A stretch of DNA of 64,000 nucleotides, from contig OX336398.1 of the NCBI GenBank assembly GCA_946902985.2, positions 237,444,362 to 237,508,361 of the forward strand. Reading direction: 5' to 3'. Below, piece after piece: positions 1 to 12,069 of the stretch; the stretch's first letter is position 1, and each line of letters opens with the position of its first letter. The notes below the pieces were generated by a model. It had not been told where the DNA came from. It worked only from the letters and a program-made list of their open reading frames with translations, and ran no database searches. Both the position numbers and the translations under genes were made by a program. The DNA is from Meconema thalassinum (lineage: Eukaryota > Arthropoda > Insecta > Orthoptera > Tettigoniidae).

Positions 1-2060
1 CGAAAGATTCAAGAAGTGTATAAAGGAAGGACTAATGAAAAACCCTAAACAAACTTCAATAACAGACGAATGGGCACTTTTGAAGAATGAAATAACAAAC
101 TCCGCAGAAGAAAACATTGGTAGGAAAGAAAGAATAGGTAGAAAACTGTGGATCAAACTGGATATACTAGAATTGATGGACGAAAGGCGGAAACACAAGA
201 ATGTAAGAGATGAAAAGGGGAAAGCAGAATACAGACGTCTGAGCAATGAGGTTAACAAGAAGTGCAAGGAAACGAAAGGAGAATGGTTGAAAGAGAAATG
301 TGCAGATATAGAAAATTGTCTGAAATTAGGAAAAGTAGTCAAAGCTTATCGAAGGATTAAGAATACGTTTGGAGAAAGGAAGACTTAAGTGCTGTAATAT
401 TAAGGACATAAATGGAAAGCCTCTAACAGATAGGGAAGAAAAGGTTGAGAGATGGAAAGCTTACATAGAGTGTTTGTATAAAGGAAAGGAGATTGAGAAT
501 CATGTAATGGAAAGGGAGGAGGAAATTGATGAGGATGCGAAGGGAGATTTAATATTGAGATCAGTATTTTACAGAGCATTGGAAGAATTAGGCAGGAACA
601 AAGCGCCAGGCATAGATGATATACCGACTGAGTTGCTACGCTGCATAGGAGTTGAAGGTCTCATCAGGTTATATCACTTGGTGTGTAGGATTTATGAGTC
701 AGGTGAGCTACCCTCTGATTTCAAGAAGAATGTTATCATCCCTATACCGAAGAAAGTAGGAGCTGACAGATGTGAAGATTACCATACAATCAGCTTGATT
801 ACTCATGCTTCAAAGATCCTGTCTAGAATAATTTACAAGAGGATAGAATGCCAGATAGAAACGGAGTTGGGTGAAGACCAGTTTGGTTTCAGGAGAAATG
901 TAGGAACAAGGGAAGCTTAGGCTGAGTCTTAGGCTGATTTTGGAATGTAGAATAAGGAAAGATAAGAGAACGTTCATGGCATTTGTAGACTTAGAAAAGG
1001 CTTTTGATAACGTTGACTGGACTAAATTGTTTGACATTTTGAAAACGATTGGAATAAAGTACAGGGATAGGAGGGTGATCTACAATCTATGCAGAACCAG
1101 ACAGCAGTCATTCGAGCTGAAGGGCATGAGAGAGAAGCTGGTATTCAGAAAGGTGTAAGACAAGGCTGCAACTTATCACCCATACTTTTCAATCTTTACA
1201 TTGAACAAGCAATGGAGGAAATTGGAGAAAAATGTAAAGTGGGAGTGAAGATTCAAGGAGAAATAATTTTAACTCTGAGATTTGCCGATGACATAGTCAT
1301 TTTGGCCGACACGCCTGAGGATTTGAATGAGTTTTGAATGGTATGGACTCCGTCTAGGGGAAACAATTCATGATGAAAATAAATAAATGTAAAACAAAAA
1401 TACTGGAATGCAGCCGAAATAAATCAGAAACCTCTATGGACATCAAATTGGCAGGTGAAAAGCTAAATGAAGTAGGAGAATTCTGTTTCCTAGGAAGCAA
1501 AATAACCAGTGATGGACGAAGCAAAGAGGATATAGAAAGTAGGTTAGCTCAGGCAAGGAAAGCATTTCTACAGAAAAGGAATCTGTTGACATCGAATATA
1601 GATTTAGGTATTAGGAAGTCATTTTTGAAGGCCTTTGTCTGGAGCGTGGCACTATATGGAAGTGAAACTTGGACTATTGGGGCAGCAGAAAAGAGGGGAA
1701 TTGAAGCGTTTGAAATGTGGTGTTACAGGAGAATGATGAAGATCAGATGGGTAGATAGAGTTACAAGCGAAGAGGTATTGAGACAAGTGGGAGAGGAGAG
1801 ATGTGTCTGGCGACTGCATATGAAGAGAAGAGATAGGTTGGTAGGACACTTACTAAGACCCCCAGGAATAGCAAGCTTAGTTATGGAAGGAAGGGTTGAG
1901 GACAAGAACTGTAGGGGTAGACCAAGGTTAGAATATGTTAAACAGATTGCCTCGGATGTAGGGTGTGGTAGCAATGTAGAGATGAAACGATTAGCTCAGG
2001 ACAGGGAGGAATGAAGATCTGCATCAAACCAGTCAAAAGACTGAGGGCTCAAACAACAAC
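1..2060 (+). mobile_element. Decayed LINE (non-LTR retrotransposon, family A), 3' part with RT and C-terminal domain
   Basis: Successive open frames (35-388, 369-920, 940-1158, 1089-1337, 1370-2014) translate to one broken non-LTR reverse transcriptase. In order I see the linker before RT, the NKAPGIDDIPTE block, EDQFGFRR, AFVDLEKAFDNVDW (RT motif A), RQGCNLSPILFN (motif B), FADDIVILA (catalytic motif C), YGSETWTI with AFEMWCYRRM, and the GRPRLEYV C-terminal block. Frames shift near 369-388, 920-940, 1089-1158 and 1337-1370, so it cannot make one protein. The 3' end runs into CAA repeats (about 2051-2063), a short-repeat tail typical of some LINEs. The 5' end lies outside the window. The clade is not certain from motifs alone. 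The same family recurs at 34195-35440. Confidence 0.85.
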
Positions 2061-2134
2061 AACATTAATATTATTATTATGTAATTATTCATTCATCATG
2101 TACAATTAAGACCAGCCTTATATTGTCCACTTTA

Positions 2135-2275
2135 TAGTGAAATGGCTAGCATTTTTGCATGTCACTGCAGAGCCTGGGTTTGAGTCCTGGCTCTGTCAAG
2201 AAATGTAATTTCTGGTCTAATGGTTGGAATGGGGTACACTCAGTCTTGTGAGGCAAAAGTAAGAAAAGGTGGGTT
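2135..2275 (+). mobile_element. tRNA-derived SINE-like sequence in the left arm
   Basis: The stretch has an A-box-like TGGCTAGCATTTTTGC followed by GGGTTTGAGTCC, close to the Pol III B box GGTTCGANTCC. It continues as ctctgtcaagaaatgtaattt, similar to the head of the SINE at 46130. The same sequence is present, reversed, in the right arm at 22175-22315. Its presence in both arms means it was part of the unit before the inverted duplication. Confidence 0.55.
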
Positions 2276-2282
2276 TAATTCA

Positions 2283-2520
2283 TTTCTTTACCCTTCAGCC
2301 TAACCCAACTTCATCTACCCTAACCTAACTTCACCTAACCTAACTTCACCTAACCTAACCGAACCTAACTCCAAAGTGAGAGCAAAAAGTGAGAGCAAAA
2401 ATAGTCAGAGCAAATATGACAGCACAAATAATAAACTTTAACCTAACACAACTTAACCTAACCTAATCTAACCTAACCTAAACTAACTACACCTAACCTA
2501 ACCTAACATAACCCCCAAAA
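2283..2520 (+). repeat. Interstitial CCTAA (TTAGG-type) tracts, left arm
   Basis: Runs of CCTAA/CCTAAC are mixed with acttc-type spacers, and a second smaller cluster lies at 2712-2765. TTAGG is the common arthropod telomere repeat. Here the units are degenerate and interrupted by TTCA and by gagagcaaaaagt repeats, so this is an interstitial or dispersed repeat rather than a chromosome end. The mirror tracts are at 21565-21635 and 21865-22150. Confidence 0.7.
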
Positions 2521-2765
2521 ACCTCATTTTAAGATTTAAATTAATACCTGTAATATTTTCTATTTTTTACATTTTTGATTTTACATTCTTGGATTTTACA
2601 TTTTTTAGAGTTGACTTTTACATTTGAGATGTTTAGATTCTGGATTTTAGTATTTTGATTTTACATATTTAGATTTTAGATTTTCCGAAAGAGTAAACTA
2701 CAAGGTCACATGCCTAACCTCACCTAACCTAACCCAACTTTACCAAACCTAACTTAAGCTAATCC

Positions 2766-3434
2766 AAAGGCACACACACCAAGTATATAAGGGCACATGC
2801 AACTATCCTTATGCCAGTCTTATAGGCTGGTGAACAACATGTTCACTACCCCAACCGGTTTTTTTTTTTTCATTTTGTTGTTTACACATTTATCAATTTC
2901 ACAATTTCCCTTCTCCAGCCTTAAAAATAGTCAGTTTCAAGTTTTTCAATTTTGTAAATATGGAAACATGGATTTTCCATTTCTGCTGTTTACACATTTG
3001 TCAATTTTAGAATTTCACATTTACAGTTTTTAAAATTTCTGTTTACTGTTTTTCTATTTTGTCAATATGGAAACATGGATTTTCCAATTGTGTTGTTTAC
3101 ATGTTTCTGATTTAGTCCATGTACAAAGTTCATTTTGCATTAGGAGTGGGGAGCGGTGGGTAGTAATTAAAAATGTCCAAGCAGTGTTCATACAATATTT
3201 TTTTTTTCATTTTAAATATATTTACACTATTTACATATAATACATTGTTTTTGTTATAAATTGTAGAGTTGGTTTTATTTTGTTTTATATTTTTATTGTT
3301 AAATATGAATACCATTTTCTTTCTTTTCTTTTTCTTTTTCTTTTTGCAATGCTATTGCTTTTATTTTTTAAATTGTTTGGTTTATGTATTTGCTAGATGC
3401 AGGTAAAGCATTTTCATATTCATAACTTAGCTCT
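2766..3434. other. A/T-rich non-coding outer arm, no gene
   Basis: This is A/T-rich sequence with repeated stretches reading 'tatggaaacatggattttcca' style blocks at about 2960 and 3065. It mirrors 21013-21560 and lies between the CCTAA tracts and the stop codon of the polymerase pseudogene. The near-duplicate blocks inside it suggest an old tandem duplication. I see no coding potential. Confidence 0.6.
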
Positions 3435-4155
3435 TTAAGCATGGTCAATGATTGAGTAATGACCACAGGCATGTGTACCTATACCATCAGCATCAATCAC
3501 TCTTTTATCATCACCAGGACACAAAGCAATTTTGTGTAGTCTTATAGATGATATGTCATGTTGTTTAGAAGCGATAATGTTCATGGGTATTCTTTTTACA
3601 TTGTTTTTCATTACACAATCCTTATAATCTTGAATGCATATAATTTTTGACAACACCTCTGCTAATACCTATAATCTTTTTGATTTCCTTACCATTTATC
3701 TCTAAAGCGTGCATTTTAGCTCTAAGTCCAACAAATGCTTTTATAATTTGTCCACAAGCCTCGTCTTTAAATTTCCCCAACGTTTTCTTGTTTGATATAG
3801 AGTAACATATGTGATTAGTAGGATAATCTGATGTGTCCAGGTGTTCTAGGAAATCCAACATGTCTTGATATACATCTTGGGTGTTAACCAAATAAATGAA
3901 CGAGTCGGTATCCATATACATGAGTTTAAGATTGTTCATTCCATAATAGGGAAGCAGGACATCATAGTGGTGGGAATACATTAGAGTTTTTGAAATATCC
4001 AGTATACACATTCCAATATATATAGGCTTATTGAATACAATGTTACGTTTAGCCATGTGGAAAGCAGCTAGTTTAGGCCCATAAATTGTTCTATCGATAA
4101 ATGTAGGCTTTGCTATTAGCTTTTCAGCCTTTTTGCTGTCAGTCACAAGACGTAT
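3435..4155 (-). pseudogene. Maverick/Polinton-type DNA polymerase B, C-terminal part (left copy)
   Basis: The minus-strand frames at 3622-4150 and 3435-3656 encode the C-terminal third of a family-B DNA polymerase. I see RLVTDSKKAEKLIAKPTF, LAAFHMAKRNIVF, the catalytic motif C (YMDTDSFIY) and a C-terminus ending ACGHYSIIDHA before a stop at 3435. A frameshift near 3650 separates the last segment. The gene continues at 8246 on the other side of a 4,090-bp insertion: codons for KRIDI lie at 8250-8264 and RLVTDS resumes here. The right-arm copy at 20281-21012 is collinear. Such polymerases replicate Polinton/Maverick elements. No Polinton integrase, ATPase or capsid gene is found nearby. Confidence 0.85.
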
Positions 4156-7100
4156 TGCCCCCGTAAAATGAATTATTTGGGATGAAAATGGGAATATTTT
4201 TTCGAAGCCCATGAAAAAATTTAACCAAGCAATATTGAGGTTGGAAGTTGGCAGAAACCAGTCTAGGGGCGACGTTGAGCAGGAGGGAAATTCCGGCACG
4301 TGATTGTATTGCGCAATGGAAGTTTCCAGAAGCTTAGCATCGACCTAGCAACAGCGAATATTCCCAAGAATGGTTTAAACATTGTTATAAATTATCCGAT
4401 TGGATATGAGCTTACAGCGAATAAGAAGAAGTTTTAGAGAAGACGGGAGTTCCAGCAACTAAATTTTTATGGATATTTAACACATTTAAGCCCCTTGAGA
4501 GTGAATTTATATAATGGTAAAGAGAAGAATATGATAATAAAATATTGGAAATATTTTATAAGTCGATAGCCGATCGCTATTGGAAGGAATACGCGATTTG
4601 CTAGAGCCCGCGCGAATTTGAGAGGGAACGCAAAAAGGCGGCCAGAATCGATGGACTTGGAGGGGAGACGCCAAGCATCGAGGCTCTTTATTATCTGAAT
4701 GTTCGAGAGGTCAGACGTGTGTTACAGGAAGAGAGAGGAGTTCCGAGTGTTTCACCGAGCTTGTAGAAGGTTGACTCGTGGAGACAAGGTAGAAGCGAGG
4801 CGAGAGTTAGGAGATTACCGCGCCTTGAAACTGAGTGAAGTTGCGATGAACTTATATGCCGCAATTACTTCGGTCTGATCCACTTCAGAGACATTATTTC
4901 GACTACAGATTGTAGCTTACTATCGTATTTAGTACATTACGAACTTTGAGAAAATTGAGAAGATTATTTCAGAAGATATAAATGTTTTTGTGAAGCGTGA
5001 GAAAAGTGTTTGTTTCCAGCGCGATAAGACACTTTTGTTCGAGCGACTACAGCGCATGCACCAAATACAAGTGAGTAAGAGTGAATGTTAGCATTGCTTT
5101 TGTGGAACTGTATAACAACACCAATAGGATGAAGATGTATTCTATGTTGAAGAACATTATTAAGTCTGCTAATATGAAGTTAATTATGGACTAAATTAGT
5201 ATGTGCGCCAGGGATATAAGCAGATAGAAGCGATATAGTCAGCGATGGAGCTTCGGTAGAGGAGTTTGTTCATGAATGTCTACTTGATGAGCGAACATGA
5301 GACTTGATGTACAACTGTATTCTAGTGCATTATTGTCAGACATGAGCTTGACATTAACACCAGCGACTACAGAACTATGTTCACATTCCATCTACATGAA
5401 TGTTCGTTATGCGAGTGAGGTCTACGACTTTCTTTTCGAATGTCTTTCGAAATGGGAAGCTGAACTTTTGACACTTCTCGATGTTGTGATGAAACTGTAC
5501 TGTGACGGAGTAAGAAGAGACATGAAGATTATCAAGAGGTCCAGGGTAAAACCGGTCACAATGAAGATGATGATTGGAGGCCTGCAGTTCGATCCCGGTC
5601 GGAGCTTGCTGTTTTCCAGTAGGGGAATTCGTTCCTTTCCTGAGGTCACGAGTTCTTGGAGACGAGCTAGGATCCAACCCGAATCTTTGGAAGATGTAAC
5701 AACTGAGTATTTTGTAATACTGTATCTTGAGCTTCTAGACTTCCAGACCAGGTAGCAGTGTTCACTAACCTAGTAGTTAGAGCTTTGTGGTGACATTTTT
5801 GAACAAATCCTTTATCCATATTTCGACACAATATTTATGTACTCCATGTATAGACATTTTATTCTTCGAGATTATTTGTAGTGATCGTCTTTCGACGATT
5901 TTAGTTTTGTCTGTATGAAATCCAGTTTCTGAACTGAGATTTTTCTTGTTCGAGGAACAAGCATTTTGTCATTTCCTTTAAGGAATAGTAATTTATTTTC
6001 GACGTTTATGAATTCATTTTGAATTCAGGTGATATACATTTTCGTCTATGTTACCGATTAAATTAATTTTTATTAGTTTAATTTGGGCATTTTATCCGTC
6101 GAGAAGAGACATCAAGAGAGAAGATATGGATAGTGATATATTTGAAATATCATGGCATCATTTGGAAGAGAAACATTTAACGTGGAAACGATTATTACCG
6201 ACAGAACTCATAGACATTCGTTCAGAATGGAGATAACAGGAATATGACTAATTGTATGTTTAATTGAAGAAAGCCATGAACTTTCAGTCATTTAAAATAA
6301 TTTTAAGTTAGAATCTTCTTGGTAGGTTTATTATTATCCGACGTTAGGGAAGTTCTTGTTTGATATCCTCGTCGTGATCGATTCTTGTTGGAAACATATC
6401 TATAATTTTGTGATTAAGTATTTACGAGGAGTAATATGATGTCACGTTGTAGACATCATATTCCTTCATCGGTAAAAGTTGAACCCAGAAGTGTGAAGTT
6501 AAGATTCAGTATTTTTATTAAATGTATACACAACAGTTTAAATTTATATGAGTAAGGTTTTAAAAGTAATAGTGAGGAGGTCTGTATCGATTAGTCCAAA
6601 GGTCGTTAACATGTATAGATTAATGGTTTAACAATTGATGTTATTGTTCGTTATACCAGCGATTGGTGTGACAACGCTGAGGATTTATGCCCCTTTTAAG
6701 GAATGCCAGTTTGAAAGAAGTGAAGGTGATAACCCTTTGATAGTGGTTATAGATATATGTATGTAATTCCGTATGTAGTTGGCATATGAGAGTGTTGCGA
6801 AGGTGTTTCCGCATTTCATATTACAGTCATTGCGTGGGCATGACTAGGTTTGGCAAGGCATATGGTGTGAGTTGACAGTACTCCTTATTTTATACACGGC
6901 TTTGGATTAGAGAAGACAGGAGGGTCACGATTGAAATTGAAACGGGAAATGGATATTGACATCTGTTATGTTGTACTCTTATTAAGATTATTAAACCCAA
7001 GTATGTAACGACATATGTTTCACCTGAGTGGTCGAACGTATTTAAGCTATTATGACACCAGATCAGAAAGGAGAGGATGGTGGTAGTATTTCTGAAGCTG

Positions 7101-8245
7101 TAGAAGCTTATGAGGATCCCAGTTAATTGTATTTGGCATAACTGTGAGATCGGAGCTCAGGCTCATGTGTATATAGACACTACTTATTTTAAAAGGAGTA
7201 TAGCCTATGCTATTAGTGTCATTGTAAAGTCATTCAGTATTAACTTTCTTTATTTGCCAATTGAGTGTATATGTTAGGTATAGGAAGTTTAGTGAGTGTT
7301 TAGCGTAGTGGTTAACGTATGAATGTTGATGTGACTGGAAGTGGTTTGTATCTTGTTCAGTATGAATGAAATGAACTCCATTGGGACGTCACAATGCGAG
7401 AGTATGAAAGGAATAGAGTATAGAAGTTTTGTTTTATTAGCGTGTAGGATGTGTGTATGATTCGCGTATTTGTCTGACGTGAATCTGTTCCATTTTAACA
7501 TAGCTTGTGTTTCGATGGAGAGGTGTATTTGTGGGCAAGGTTGGAATAGCGAGGATTTGTTTAAAACTCGTTTCCATCCAAGACCAGAGCTCGGCCGCGC
7601 ACAAATGTGGAGAGTTGTTGCGGACCGACAGGCAAGCAGCTTTTAAACCAGCCAGCTCTGGGAATGTAACGGAGTTTGTTATTTCATCAGACACGTGGCG
7701 AAGGTCGCGTGCTCTTAGCGCCCAGATGTTCATTGTGAAGCGCGCGAGAGGAATGTAAAATACACAGGGGTTTCTAATTGATGAATAGCTTGTTGTGATG
7801 ACACAAGCTGCCCCCAAATTTGTCACAGCGTTCATGGAATGCAGTATTATCAGTGGCGTTAATGTGAAGAAGAAAGAAAGGGAGTGTGTTTTTTATTTAC
7901 TGTATGAATGTTTAGTTTTAGTTTACACCTTTGTTATTAAATTGTTTAGTTTATTAGAAGCCGCGTCGTTTTGATTTATTTTAGATATAAGGAGATGCAA
8001 CTGAGAAACCCATTATAGGTCCAGAGGTTGACCACGAGATCCCCGAGAATGAAAGGTAGGTGTTCTACTTCGAGCTAAGTGCATTTTATGAAATTCACAG
8101 TTGTGTCGTAATTTCCGCCACGTATATTCATGAGGGTCTTGTTGGAGTGGATCCTTGACTAGTATTTGCGCCAGAGCTGTCAGGGTCTACGAATCCAGCC
8201 TTGCTTCGGATATCCAATAGACCGCCTCTAGAATATACGGGGACA
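4156..8245 (+). mobile_element. 4,090-bp TG...CA insertion with 4-bp target duplication (solo-LTR-like, non-coding)
   Basis: The right-arm polymerase copy gives the empty site agaatagacatacgtcttgtg. In the left arm that site is split, with gtat at 4152-4155 and again at 8246-8249. The insertion begins TGCCCCCGTA and ends TACGGGGACA, an imperfect 10-bp inverted end with TG...CA borders. Retroviral-type LTRs have these ends and 4-6-bp duplications, so a very long solo LTR or a non-autonomous LTR element (LARD-like) is the best reading. No frame in it resembles gag or pol; the frames at 5297-5755 and 7437-7835 match nothing I recognise. No internal copy of the ends was found, which argues against a complete LTR-internal-LTR unit. 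Confidence 0.7.
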
Positions 8246-11130
8246 GTATGTCTATTCTTTTACGAATATTTTCCATTGTTTTTCCAAAAATGGCATTGTT
8301 AAATAATTTGTACAGATTTTTCTCAAAATCATTTTTGGCTCGATTTCGAAGGTTGTTATTAAAATCAACGTATGTCTTTAGCCAAGGTCTTTGTTTAAAC
8401 TTTAACACACGATGAATTTTTATCAATTTTAGCCCATGAACTAAAGCCTGTTGAAGTGTCATGTAATAAACAACATACCGCCATCGACTTCCAAGATGAG
8501 GAATTAGTTTTTTCAGAGACGAATCCTTAGGTTGTGTAAACTCTGGTAGGAAAGGTAAATCGTTGTGTAGATCATGAAGGTCAGATGGGTAATCAACATC
8601 AACTTCTAGAATGTATCCCACAGGATCGTCTTCCTTTAGTTTTTCTAGATCAACAGTATCTGGAGAAACCCACTGAAATCCGCCATACGGAAGAGAGTGG
8701 CACATAGCCCACCCGTATTGGTTGTTGGCATCATCATAGGTAATAAACTGCGATGGTTTCTCAGAATCATAGGTTTCCATGAATTTATTGTTAGCTTCAG
8801 CATACCGATGAGACACCTGGCATATGCCTCCACGTATTCCAGACTCGATTAGAAGAATCTGATCGTAATCCTGTAGCAATTGCAGTTCATTTCCTGTGTA
8901 AAGGAGCATTGCCTCGAAACTTAAACGAGGCGAAGTAAAAAAGTGTGCAGTATCCTCCCGGTGTGTTTCTAGTGTTTTGTTTCTAAACGTCTCAAAGCTG
9001 TCTGCAAGAAGGAGTACATCTGAAGTTAGGTAGAGGTCACTATATTCCCCTAGAGTTTTAATGTTGAACTGATTCTACGCATTTTTGGCATGTTCATAGT
9101 CTCCTTGACTTAATTTGTTAAAGAATACCTCTTTTGGAGGTAAACACGTTTCACTTAACTTTTCCCATGAATCAATGTAATCATAACAAAATACCCCTTT
9201 ACGAGTCATGAGCGTAGCATTTTATTTTCCAAAGTACTTGTCTGTTTCAAGGTATGATGTTAAGTTGGAAACTAAGTTTTCCAAACTACTTGGCATTAAC
9301 CGAAACGTGTCCACAAATCGAAGCTTATCATTTCCTACATATTTGGTGAAGGAAATGTAATTTTCTTTCGAGTTAGCGATAACATCCACTCTCTCAGTAG
9401 TACATCCCAATTGCTTTACAATGAAATTTGCGTCGTAGCCACTCATATTATGTAGAAATACAGGAACGGGGTTACGTGTTTTAGATCTCAAATTACAGTT
9501 ATTATGAGCACTTACACGGTATTCCCCTGTAATATGGCAGTGGTCTCGAACTTTCCAGTCCATTTTGGTAAATGTTTATTGACACAAATAACAGATTTCG
9601 GAACATTGGAACTCTGCTTCTTGAGCCTGAGTTAAGGCCTTTGGAACATTTAAGCTGTAAAGGCGATCAATTTCATTAGCTACTGAGATCAAACTGTCCA
9701 TAAACTTTTCTGCAGCGTCAGGTCCACGATAAATAACAGGTTGGCTTGCAAGGTTTGTCTTTATGTGTTCCACAGCTGGTGAGGGTTTAACGTATATGCC
9801 AAAGCTCATAGGAACATGACTCTGGTATGGGACTGTATAATTTGCTTCAGGATTGGGTAGACATGTTTGATATGGTATAAGAGTATACTTTGGAAATTTG
9901 CATAGATACCGTGAGGTATCCTCAGCATTTTTCCACATTTAAGAATTTGAAAATGGGGTTTTAAATAGGCATTTCAACCCTAGCAATGTCATGCTGAACA
10001 CACAAAGCTCAATGTTCTTTCCATTTTTCCATTCCTTGTTGCACACATCGATTATTGAAGTGAGTAAAACACCGTTTACATGTATATATCTTATGTCCAT
10101 GGCGGGTAGTCTGATGTCCTACTAGTTTATCAAAATCTTTAATAAAGACGTAGTGGTTCTGGCCGGATGAATAACTCAGCAGAAGAAGGTCGCGATGGTT
10201 TTGCATCTCATGATCCATAACCTTTAGAGGAAACAATTTATTGTCTTGTTCCAGTCCAAATACATTTATGGATGTGTCGTTGGCTTTCTCAAATTTGGGA
10301 ATGTCAGCTAGTAATGTACGAAACGATATTACTGAAAAATCATTCATGTTGTCCAGGTCCTCGTATTTACTAATGCGTTGAGCATCCTTTATAACCAGCT
10401 TTGCTAAAATGGCATACATAAAACACTTTTTATCATTCAAGTTTCCAGGATTAATGCAGGCTTTTCTTGCTTTTATAGCTGCTGGTAATGGAATATATGT
10501 CCTAACACGCAAGGGATTGTACTTATATATTTTCAATCATACTCCTTCCACTGCTAACAAAGCCCAATCACTGCCTTTTAGCTCAGATTCTTCCATTTCA
10601 GTAGTTAACATTTTAAATTGTGTTTCCAAGAAACTAGTTAAGTCTGCTTTTCAAAAATAGGGCCTGATTTTGTGTTTTAAAAGCCCGATCTGTAATTTCG
10701 TTGGTGGACGTATGAATAAATCTACACTCAGCCACAAGATTAACTTTTATGGACTTGTGTTTTGCTAGTTCTTTATGCATTGCTTGTATTATTTGCTGTT
10801 TGGACTATTTAAGGTATGAATTTAAATCCTTACACGTAACACAACGTATGAAATAGGATTTAAGTCGATCTTCAAAAGATGTCTCATATTCAATAAGTCC
10901 ATTTTTGTCTGGGACCAATGAAATTAGGTAATGTTTTGAAGGCTCCACGTTTTTTTCACTGCCGACACAACATTACAACATTCTTCATGTCGACGTCCGT
11001 TGTACACATTGTTGAATGTACTACCACAGTTCTTGCACTCATGGAATTCACCACACGATACTTCATGTCGCTCCCTATGATAGTCTCGAAGACAAGTTTT
11101 TCCACACTCTTTTCACATATAGCTAGGAAT
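8246..11130 (-). pseudogene. Maverick/Polinton-type DNA polymerase B, N-terminal and central part (left copy)
   Basis: Minus-strand frames (10009-10536, 9576-9938, 9222-9563, 8246-8909) plus unlisted stretches form one broken polymerase. From the N-terminus I see two Cys/His clusters at about 10980-11115 (one reads C-x2-C-x12-H-x2-C), NLNDKKCFMYAILA, QNHYVFIKDFDKLVGHQTT, an ExoI-region remnant, a CxxC...DHCH...NCNL block resembling an HNH/endonuclease-VII-like zinc site (9490-9600), MSGYDANFIVKQLG (ExoII), EYSDLYLTSDVLLLAD (ExoIII), DANNQYGWAM (motif A) and KLFNNAIFGKTMEN (motif B). Lesions include a TAA after CYLCQ near 9574, Trp to TAG near 9077, and a TGA just before the first finger. Part two is at 3435-4155. 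Confidence 0.85.
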
Positions 11131-11160
11131 GAGTTCTTCCATCATGAATGTTGATTTCTG

Positions 11161-11575
11161 AAACAGCTGCTTACTGCGTATCACAGGGCTAGAGGTTGGT
11201 CGGTGAGACTGTCTATCACGATGTGAACACCGTGAGAGGTAGTAGTCAACTGGTGGTATTCTTGTTAAGGGCCCTCTAATATACCCTAATCTAGACCAAT
11301 AGCTCTTTACAGCGTATGACAAGGCTGTAGACTGGACAGTGAGACGGTCTTTCACGATGTGAACACTGTAACAAGTAGTAGTAAACTGATTGTATTCTTG
11401 CTAAGGGTTCTCTAATATACCATAGTCAAGACGAACAGCTACTTAGTGCGTAGTACAAGGCTGTGCAATGGTTGCTTTGACAGTCTTTCACGATGTGAAC
11501 ACCATGAGAGGTAATAGTCAACTGGTGATATTCTTGCTAAGGGTCCTCTAATATACCCCTAGTTAAGGGTAACAG
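11161..11575. repeat. 136-137-bp tandem repeat, about 3 copies
   Basis: The anchor cacgatgtgaac occurs at 11216, 11353 and 11489, giving periods of 137 and 136 bp. The blocks ctaagggtcctctaatatacc and gtagtcaactggtg recur in phase. The array sits just 5' of the polymerase N-terminus and has no counterpart in the right arm. It may be promoter-side or subterminal sequence of the element. Confidence 0.8.
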
Positions 11576-11730
11576 TTCTGAACACTTAGTAGTTAATTGT
11601 ATATTCAATTTATATACAAAGCTTATACAAGCACGTTTTTCACGCCGTAAAACTTTGTTAAATAGCCGCATGCGACACACAAAGTATGTCTCCACTATCT
11701 AGCGGTGACTATGAGAACTACTTGAACGAC

Positions 11731-11874
11731 CAGCATTCTACCTAGCGCTCCATATCAACACTAACTAAACAACCGCCATGCAACCTAGCGGTCGATATCA
11801 ATACTCACTCAACTACCAGCATGCTACCAACTGGTCAATATCACAACTCACTCAACTACCAGCATGCTACATGG
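11731..11874. repeat. 43-bp tandem repeat, 3.3 copies
   Basis: Three units of exactly 43 bp start at 11731, 11774 and 11817, each containing a core like cctagcggtcgatatcaa and ending actcaactac. A partial fourth unit starts at 11860. The units differ at several positions. It is distinct from the 136-bp array and lies only 150 bp from it. Confidence 0.8.
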
Positions 11875-12069
11875 CTTTTTTTGTCGGATTTTTGTTGGCT
11901 TTTTTGTTGGCTTTTGTATTATGTCTCTCATATTTGCTCTTGCTTGATGGCATATTTGGTGTTGGAAAGTATGTCAGCCATTTTATGGCTGCATAATGCG
12001 TACAGCCATGTTTGTAAGCAACAACAACAACACACAAAATTCCAAACAAATCCAAATTACTCTAAGGTT

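Larger units (their letters stand above)
2066..10265 (+). repeat. Left arm of a ~20-kb imperfect palindrome
   Basis: Read inward from an ATT-rich microsatellite, this arm matches the reverse complement of 16808-22381 along its whole length. It runs through a SINE-like stretch, CCTAA tracts, A/T-rich filler and the 3' part of a polymerase gene. The match stops at the bases reading ccaaatacat at 10256-10265. Subtracting the 4,090-bp insertion and its extra gtat, the arm is about 4.1 kb, nearly equal to the right arm without its Tc1 element. The arms differ by many substitutions, small indels and private insertions, so they are old and separate copies, not an assembly echo. Confidence 0.85.

Noticed and set aside
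2283..2520. True telomere or chromosome end
   Set aside because: The CCTAA units are degenerate, interrupted, and appear in both arms in opposite directions with unique sequence on each side.
5297..5755. 152-residue frame inside the 4.09-kb insertion
   Set aside because: No motif, overlapping frames on the opposite strand of similar length, and composition like its surroundings.
7437..7835. 132-residue minus-strand frame
   Set aside because: No recognisable domain and no conserved counterpart; likely chance.
3435..11130. Host replicative DNA polymerase gene
   Set aside because: Motif spacing, the DANNQYGWAM and NNAIFGKTMEN motifs and the N-terminal block fit Polinton/Maverick-type polymerases, and both copies are broken.
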